A DNA stretch of 64,000 bases, taken from assembly GCA_002221725.1 (NCBI GenBank), contig NJFT01000020.1:124001-188000 (forward strand). The letters run 5' to 3'. Origin of the DNA: Scedosporium boydii. Its lineage: Eukaryota > Ascomycota > Sordariomycetes > Microascales > Microascaceae. Of the stretch, positions 56,253 to 64,000 are shown in pieces (position 1 is the first letter of the stretch; each line of letters starts with the position of its first letter). The notes beneath the pieces were generated by a model. It searched no databases and was not told the DNA's origin. It worked only from the letters and a program-made list of their open reading frames with translations. The position numbers were made by a program, and so were the translations under genes.

Positions 56253-57901
56253 TCACAGCTTCTCTGCTCGCAGAGCGCCGCTCAAGGAGAATCCGGATTT
56301 GCGTTGGCGTTGAAACATGCCCTGGGGATCGTACTTGATTGCTGTCTGGCGTAAAAATTCCTTGGCCTCCGCGCCATAGCCCGAGTAAGGGTCTTGCCAA
56401 GGGCTTGCGTAATTGCAATAAACATAGTCGTGGGAAACGCCGAGACGGGCGGCTTCCGCCCTCACCTTTGCCACAGTCCTTGCCACGGCTTTATACACCC
56501 GCTGGCTCTGGCTTCCGTCGGTCCAGTTCGGTTGTATCAGCATCATCAACAATGGCCCCTTGCCTTGAAGGCCGAGTGCATTGCCTCCTCTTCGCGACAT
56601 GGCGTCCACTATATTCTGCGTTACGAACTGACAATCCGCAATCATGTTTCCGTCGATCCCAGCGATGTCGAGCAGTCCGGCGGCTTCTTCCATCCACGTC
56701 CTGCCGTAAAATTCGACGATGCGCTTATCAGGCTTGGTGCAGAAAGTCCAGTAGCAGTTGTGGAGGTTCTCCGGGAAGGTTTTGGCCATTTCGGCAATGT
56801 GAGTAATCTGCGAGGCGACTTTTGTGTAATCCGCCAGCACTGGGAGTTTGAGAATATCACCAAAGATTGGCACGTCGGCCGGGCGCTGGGGCTCCAGGTA
56901 CATCAGATCGGCGCCAATGATCCAGCCGTGCCCGGGGAAGTGGTTGAAGGCCATGATCATCGACATGTTCTTGTTTGCGACGTTGTCATTGCCGTACTCG
57001 AAGAATTTGTCGATCACGTCGGCCCGGTGAGGGATATCGAGTCCTACTCCTCCACCCCACCAGCGCTGTGCCGGAATCGTCGTCAACTTGAACGACGTGA
57101 CGATGCCGAAATTCGCTACGCCACCACGCAAAGCTTTGTAGAGATCCGCGTGATTTTCTGCGTCGGCATTGACGATCGTCCCATTACTTAGGACGATTTG
57201 GTAACCCTCCACATTGTCGAGAGCCCATCCGTACCGATTGGAGTTGTATGAAATGCCGCCTAATCGAAACCGTAGCCAAGTCATTAGCACGATGAACATA
57301 ATCAGATAGTTAAGCTCGAACAATATTTTGCTTACCACCCAAAAGAAAGCCGCCAACTCCCACGCTAGACGCCCGTCCACCAACGACGCTGAGGCCGACT
57401 GGTTCGAGGGAGGAGTACACTTCCATCCAGGTGTTTCCCGGTCCGATATCTACCGTCTTTCGGTCACTGGCCACATTGACATGGTTGAGCCTCTTCAAAT
57501 CGATCAACACACCGCCGGTGATGGAAGATTCGCCAAGGGTTCTGCCATGGCCTCCGCTTTTGACCGCGAACGGCGTACCTGTCTGGCGGAGGATGACTAC
57601 GGCCAACGCGACGTCGGCAGCATCAAGGGGCTGGAATATGCAGGAGGGCTCCGATTGGCGTTGTTCGTAGGCCCAATACGAGAGCCTGGCAACTTCGTAC
57701 TGTCGTGTTTTGGGCAAAAAGGTGCATTTGGACTTGATGGTCGACAACAATTCAACCTAGAAGTCGGATTGATATTAGCAATTTTTTTCTTCATTTTTTC
57801 CCCTCCTTTTTTCTTCGCTTTTTCCCTTTCCTAAGCGAGGATCATTCTGGGCAACTGACCGCGTCTGGTTTCCGGGATGCTGCTAGTCGTCTATCTTCCA
57901 T
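56253..57901 (-). CDS. FAD-linked oxidase (berberine-bridge-enzyme type)
   Basis: Exons 57756-57336 and 57259-56253 (intron 76 bp) are certain. A short first exon 57901-57860 with a 103-bp intron is my best model for the start, since no ATG opens the second exon; this gives 489 residues. The FAD-binding PP-loop region reads PFAVKSGGHGRTLGESS with the His that carries FAD covalently. VVGGRASSVGVGGFLLGGGI follows without the second cysteine attachment site of bicovalent members. GWALDNVEGYQIVLSNG and RGGVANFGIVTSFKL complete the fold, and YGAEAKEFLRQTAIKYDPQG is the usual C-terminus. Such enzymes oxidise alcohols, sugars or secondary metabolites. No other biosynthetic genes are nearby. The donor GTCAGT of the first intron is unusual. 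Confidence 0.8.
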
Positions 57902-58708
57902 TTTTTCGATCAAGTGTTTGATTTGTAGGTGAACTCTTGGGCGTTCTCACTTTAGAGGCGCGAAAACAGATTTATGTACCAGTCGCCGTCGGGCAGTGCC
58001 GACCGCATGTTTTTTCCAATCAGCTCAGACTGTTTCGTATCGTAATCAAACCAACGGCTCTTACTTCGTAAATTAGGCGCTTAGATACCGATACCGGGGC
58101 CCGCATCGTCCGATTAAAGGATACTCCGTATGACCGAGATAAGGGATACGTCACTGCCCAGGAGGGGACGTGCAGCTCCCCCCTTTGAGATGCCAAGCCA
58201 AAATAAAAAGACCAGTTCACTGGGTGCTATCCAAGAAAGCAAAAGCTAAACCACAGTAGGATCGCCTGCATGGTCGGGGGGGTAAGTTAGGTCAGTCCAA
58301 TCAAGACCGTTCAATTCATGCGTTGGGTCCCGCAGGGTTTGCCGCAGGTTTGCCCCCATCTTGAACTAGATCGAATACGGAGCAAGTGCCCATATATCTC
58401 TCATGCGACCGGCGCTTAGATCAACTCACATCAATTGATGTAATCCTATTCCAGGATCTGAGATGTTAGCTCGAGAAATCAACATTATCACACGACCCAA
58501 ATCACATCATGTACCCATTAAGTACTTTCCCTAATATTCTATATTGAAATATACTTATTAAATACAAGCTTCCAAAATAGGAAACATTAAGCCCACTAAC
58601 AATTTTTTCTCAGAAGGCGATCGAATGTTTAGAAATTCATCATAAGATATCGCAGAATCCATCCTCAAATCTATCATAAAATTCATTCCAATAATTCCAA
58701 CGATTCCA
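57902..58708. other. intergenic, upstream of the oxidase and of the Tc1-like relic
   Basis: No gene recognised. Composition shifts from normal to AT-rich around 58480, probably where the Tc1-like element begins; its terminal repeat could not be identified. Confidence 0.5.
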
Positions 58709-59258
58709 ATGCAAAATCCAACTGAAATAGAACAGTTTCCACATAGAATTCCAATACAGATACTCTTACAACTACCACCACAAACACCACTACTGCAAAC
58801 ATCACTACTACAAATACTAACTAAAACATATCATCAAAGGCATCTCACACACGATAAAAGAATCGGAATCCAAGCCCTACGAAGATATATAAACTAGATA
58901 TACCAGAAAATCTCAGAGGAAACTAGGTTTACACATCGCCAAGTCTAACTTACTTATATTAGCCCAGTCACACCATAAAAAAATTATAAATAAAAGGGTA
59001 TAATATCTATACTACAAAAACTATAACTACGTAATTAGCTTCTTATAGATAAGAGATATTAATTTATTTCTTAAATAGATCTATACTTTATCCTTCTACT
59101 ACTACTTACTTTCTTTACTAAAATAGCTCTTTCTAGAGCATTATATAACTTAAGATATTAGTATCAAATTTAGAAGTAGAGAATAGCCTTGACACTAGCT
59201 TATAAAAGAGCCTATATTTAGTTTATAATAGAATAGCTTCGATTATACCCACGCTTAC
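58709..59258 (+). pseudogene. Tc1/mariner-type transposase, N-terminal remnant
   Basis: From ATG 58709 the frame reaches LTHDKRIGIQALRRYIN, then, past a TAG, YQKISEETRFTHRQV and YISPVTP. This is the paired-type helix-turn-helix opening of fungal Tc1-like transposases (RDQR-x-IQ-x-LR, then TxRQV and SPVTP). Further on, ALTLAYKRAYI resembles the LT-x-AHKRAR motif. TAG/TAA at Gln/Trp positions show RIP. The element is cut at 59258 by an LTR. Confidence 0.6.
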
Positions 59259-59692
59259 TATCACGACCTGGCTATGATTTGGGCCGCCTAGGGCGGTGAG
59301 AAACGGCAGGATCAGGACAAGGTCACATGGTCGCTCCTTGGCAGTGCGACTGGGCGGACACACTAGAAGCAACCAGCCACACAAGGAGGACGCAATCAGG
59401 CGATCGCTGGAAAGGCAACCAGGCAGGCGCCCAGAGGGCAACTATATACTAAAGACAGATAGAAGAAGTATCTATATAAAGCTATAGCATTCCCTACTAG
59501 TCTAGTTATCTTTTAGACTCTTTAGTAGTTAATATAAGTAATATCTATACTTTATATTTATATATATACTCTTAATACTTATTATTATAAATACTATTTA
59601 ACTACCTTACTTATCCCTAAATAGAGCCCTACTGTCTTAGTACTTACCTATTCTATTAATTAACTAGAACCTAAAGTATTAAGATTATAATA
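59259..59692 (+). repeat. 5' LTR of the right-hand B-family element
   Basis: The first ~190 bases are GC-rich and unmutated (GGGCCGCCTAGGGCGG, CAGGCGCCCAGAGGGC). The rest is RIP-mutated. The preserved block differs in sequence from the corresponding part of element B, so it is a sub-family. Confidence 0.9.
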
Positions 59693-59774
59693 TATTAACT
59701 ACTTCTATTTAGTAAATAATCTTATCTAATAGTATACTAACTATAAAATAATATGTTAATTACTAAGGGAAGTA

Positions 59775-62700
59775 CTATCTTTATAGAAGATATAAAGAAG
59801 GCTTATATAGCTTTTTAAAAAGAAAAAGACTAACTTAAAGTAGAAAAGTAGTAACTTAAAAATAAGTTATCTACTAGTAATAACTATATTAAGTAGCTAA
59901 AAGATTAAGTTATTTATCCCTAATATAAGATCCTACCTCCTAAGCCTTATAATAGAAAGAAGAAAATACTTTAAAAATTCTTAATATAAGCTTAAGCTTA
60001 CCTCCTATACTACTATCTTAACCTTATAAAAAAGGAAGACTAAGTACTTACTATTACTATATTCCTTACTAGAAATACCCTAGCCTAGTTTAAACCTTAG
60101 ATAAAGAACTTCCTAGAAAACTTATTAAGTAGGAATTAAGATAAAGAAACCTAAAAGCTTTTTAGAAAGTATAAGGACTTTAAATAAGCTCTAAAGAATA
60201 CCTTTGATAACCTAAATAAAAAGCAAGCTAATAAATAATAACTTAAAAATCTATACTAGAAAAAAGCTACTTCCTAGTATATTACTAAGTTTTAGTAAAT
60301 AATATCTTACCTTAACTAGGAAGATAAGCCCCTAATAGCTTAATTCTATACTAGACTTAAAGATAAAGTTAAGGACAAATTATATAAAATAGATTAACTA
60401 GGAGACCTGTCTAAGTATATTACTATAGTAGTATAGATTAACAATTAACAGTATAAATAATATATAGAGAAATAAAGATAAGGACAATCCTACATTAAGA
60501 AAAAACCTGCTTACAAAACTATTATATAGAAAACTTATATAGAGCTTATAAAACTTAGTATTAGTATAGTAAAATATACTACTTTTAAAAAGCTAGAAAA
60601 GAAAATAAGAAAATACTATAAATATAAATACTATAGTTATTATATAAGAGAATATTAGATAAGGTATAAGCCTAAGCTAGAATATAAAAAACCTAATAAA
60701 AAGAAGTTTAGATTTAAACCTATACCAAAAGGGAAAACTTAATAGCTAAAAGTTAATACTATTAACTACAAATCTTTATTATAGACTATATACTATAATA
60801 ATAACTATACTACCTACTAAAATAGTAAAAATAGAGCTAGTTACTATCTAAGAAAACTATAAACACTTAAGATAATAAAATAAGAAGTTATTAAAGTTTA
60901 GGAAATTAGAAAATAAATAGAATAAACTAAAAAGGAATTATTAAAAGAATTTAAACTACTCTAACTAGAGGACCTAATATATAAATAATATTATAACAAG
61001 GCCTACCTTTATCACTACTAGCTACTAGTATTACTATAATAAATAATATACCTTTAAAAACTAAAAGAAATAACTACTAAATAATAAAAAAAATAGCTTA
61101 ATACCTTATCTATTAGCTACTATACTACTTTTAAGGACTATAAAGAATAAAAAGCCCTCTAGGCTATTATTAAGAAACTAAAAAAAAGGCCCTCTAATAG
61201 GTCCCTAAAATTAGAAAAGAAAGGCTAGACTTAAAGTAGCTTAAGTAAGAAGCTACTCAGTACTTTAAAGACCCTGAAAGCACTACTAAGCAATAGGGAT
61301 ATTACTTAGAAACTCTATATTACCTAAGACTAGAACTAAAGCTTAATATAATAAATAAGGAGCCCTCTATAGGAAAGGAAAAAGAAGCTAGAATACTAAT
61401 AAAAGACTTAGACACTGCTTGTAGTATATAAGATCCTAATAACAAGATATAGGAAAAATAGAAGTAGTCCATAAAAGAATAATAGATAAATTAGAGAAAA
61501 GTAGTAAAGGGAGAAGTACCTTTTACCTAGTATAGAGGTACTAGTAGAAGCCAAATACCCTATAAAAGACTTAACTAATACTATAATAGAAAACTAAATA
61601 ATATTATATTAGATTTTATTAACCTTTAAAAACAAATCAATAACCTCTACTATACTATCCTTAATAAAGTTAACCTTAATACAAGGATCAATAATATAGA
61701 AGAAGAAGGCCTCTAAAATAATAAAAAATAATAAAAGGAGATCTAAGAACTCTAGTAATAAGTCTAAGAACTAATAAAGGAAGGAAAATAAAAAAAAACC
61801 TAAGAAACTAAAATAATTATAAAAGAATTTATAGAAAAATTAAAAGAATAAGTCTATTTCCTTAAAGCCTAACAGGGGCCTATAACTAAACCTAGAAAAA
61901 TAAGCCCTATAAAATTAGAGAATTTCTATAAAAAACTCTAAGAAGAAATTAATAAATAATATAAACTTACTTAGAGCCTAGTTAATAACTTATAGGAAAT
62001 ACTAGAATTAAATAAATAGTAGTAAAAATAGTAATGGGAAATCTAAAGGCTCTAATAGCAAATAGCTAGCTTATAAAGGCTATGGTATAGTAGCTCGATA
62101 TCAGTTACTAAAGGAATCACACAAACAATAAGACCCGGACCTAAGCAAGAACTATAGGAAATAAATATCATAGAAGGACAGTAGATCTACTACCTAAAGG
62201 TGCCCATCGCCCTAGCTAGACAAGAATTCCTAGCTCTAGTAGATAGTAGGGTATAAGGGAACTTTATTTCCCTAATAATTATCAACTAGCTAGAAATACT
62301 ATAGGTTATAAAAAACTAGCTATATACTCTAAATATATATAATAGAATACTAGTAGACTATAAAGGCAGAGTAGTTAGTATAGAGACTATACACTTCTAT
62401 ATTACTATTATAAGAAGAGTTAACTACATTTCTTTTAATATTACTAAAATTACTAGATACCCTATTATACTAAGAATATTATAATTATAAATAAGGAACC
62501 TATAAATTAATTAGGTAACTAATTAGCTTACTTAAAACAAGACCAAGCAAGGCCTAGGAAATAGCTTAGCTACTAAGTAGTATTAACTAGGAAAGTTACT
62601 CTTAAGTAAGCTAAAAGCTTTTAAAATAATAATTTATTTTAAAGTACTTACTATAAAAAATTTAAATTACTTACTAAAGAAAAGATAGTATAAATAAGTA

Positions 62701-64000
62701 TATATAATAAGAGCTATAATAACTTTTAAAACCCTATTATTAGTAGAAGGGATATTATAATATATACTTAGGAAATACTAGAAATATAATAAAATATTTA
62801 CTAAAGAACTAGAAACTAGACTATCTAAATATAGCTAGTAAGATTATATAATATTATTAAAAGAAAGTACTTAACTAAAGTTTATACCTATCTATAATCT
62901 TAGTAAAATATAATAATAAATATTAAAAGACTATATAGTAAAAATACTAAAGAAGGAATATATTAGACCCTTAATATTACTAGTAGGATACCTAATCCTT
63001 TAGGTACTAAAGAAGAATAGTAAACTATAAATATATATAAACTATTAACAACTTAATAAGATTACTATTAAAAACTAGTACTTACTACTACTTATCTCAA
63101 AGCTATAGGATATACTCTAGAAAGTATAGTAGTTTATAACTTTAGATTTAAGAAGAGCTTATAACCTAATCTATATTAAAGAAGGTAATAAGTAAAAAAC
63201 TACCTTTAGGATATACTTTAAGTACTTTAAGTACTTAGTTATACTTTTTAGATTAATAAATACTTCTATAAGCTTTTAGATAATAATTAATTACATCTTA
63301 TAAAAATACTTAGACTACTTTATAGTAGTATACTTTAATAATATTTTTATCTTCTTAAAAATATTAAAAGAATATAAGGAATATATATATAAAGTCTTAT
63401 AGAAATTGTAAAAAATAAAACTGCTAGTAGAATTAGCTAAGTGTAAATTCTATAAGTAATAAGTAAACTTTTTTAAATATATAATCTAACTTAAGAAGAT
63501 TTAAATATAAGAATTAAAGGTTAGAGCTATATTAGAATAGCCTATATTAACTAATATTATAGAAGTTAGAAGATTCTTTAGATTCTTTAACTTCTATAAG
63601 AAATTCTTAAAAGACTATAGTACTTATATATAAGCCCTTATAAAACTTACTAAAAAAGATAAACTATTCTAGTAGGGACTAAAGGAATAGGAGGCATTTT
63701 AGAAAGCTAAGTAATCAATATATAAGTAACCTATACTCTATTAGGTAGACCCCTTAAAACCCTTTAAAATAGAAATAGATATATTAGACTATAAACTAAG
63801 CATATAGCTAAGACAGTAAGATAAAAATAGTAAGATTTACCTAGTAGTATTTATATTAAAGAAACTTAATAGACTAGAGCTATATTATACTATCCCTAAT
63901 AAAGAACTAATAGCTATTATTAAAGTATTTAAAAAATAAAGATATTATCTTATTAAAGCTAAATATCTAATTATAGTATACTCTAATTATAAAAACCTTA
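59775..64000 (+). pseudogene. gag, protease and RT of the right-hand B-family element
   Basis: The same domain order as element B: an EDIKKAYIAL-type gag start near 59785, capsid, a degraded knuckle near 60615-60660, protease (LALVDSR near 62240) and RT to the window edge. Because no insertion interrupts it, it shows the continuous RT start that element C splits in B. Stops occur every few codons at Gln positions. Confidence 0.85.

Larger units (their letters stand above)
59259..64000 (+). mobile_element. B-family gypsy element, 5' part, runs off the window
   Basis: The 434-bp 5' LTR (59259-59692) starts TATCACGACCTGGC and ends AAGATTATAATA. The leader and coding region match element B almost base for base apart from RIP changes. 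No 3' LTR is within the window. Confidence 0.9.

Noticed and set aside
59296..59487. A 63-codon frame of normal composition before the right-hand gypsy element.
   Set aside because: It lies wholly in the preserved first half of the 5' LTR (59259-59692), which is not coding.

Overview
The window is nuclear DNA of a filamentous ascomycete (Pezizomycotina, most likely Eurotiomycetes; inferred from short GT-AG introns of 49-103 bp, from the gene families present and from the transposon types). Two kinds of sequence alternate. Gene-bearing segments have normal base composition (1-1788, 26522-50234, 55551-58700). Very AT-rich segments (1791-26519, 50235-55550, 58709-64000) consist of transposon relics whose stops lie almost wholly at former CAA/CAG/TGG/CGA codons, the mark of repeat-induced point mutation (RIP).

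The left AT-rich block is a nest four levels deep that can be resolved base by base. A pogo/Fot1-type DNA transposon (1791-26519, TA duplication) holds LTR retrotransposon A (4378-25615, minus strand, 222-bp LTRs, CTATA duplication). A holds Ty3/gypsy chromovirus B (11572-24904, 448-bp LTRs, TTAGA duplication), and B holds gypsy element C (15244-21046, 260-bp LTRs, GAATA duplication). Further LTR pieces lie at 2035-3652. Two more pogo copies (50235 and 52193-54055), a minus-strand piece of a B-like element (54223-55550), a Tc1-like remnant (58709-59258) and the 5' part of another B-family element (59259 to the window end) make up the other AT-rich blocks.

The gene segments, left to right, hold a small secreted four-cysteine protein (604-1513). 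A candidate amino-acid metabolism cluster follows: a fungal-specific regulator (27484-29198, minus), an FAD-dependent amine/amino-acid oxidase (29740-30819, minus), an amino-acid permease (32516-34318, plus) and an ACC-synthase-like aminotransferase (35255-36641, plus). The permease and aminotransferase share the decamer AGCATTATCC five times upstream. Next come a secreted acid phosphatase (39820-40968), an intron-containing tRNA-Glu(CTC) (41686-41767, minus), a two-RRM protein (42049-43222), a DUF4419-type gene with a frameshift (44359-45381) and two broken HET (heterokaryon incompatibility) genes (46060-48024 and 48485-50234). The second HET gene is cut by a pogo insertion. A berberine-bridge-type FAD oxidase (56253-57901) stands between transposon blocks.

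The most unusual signal is a coding frame antisense to the retrotransposon, between the end of pol and the 3' LTR of element B. It converges tail to tail with pol and recurs at the same place in a second, diverged copy (54745-55345). All gene models were built by eye from splice sites and reading frames; no search was run.
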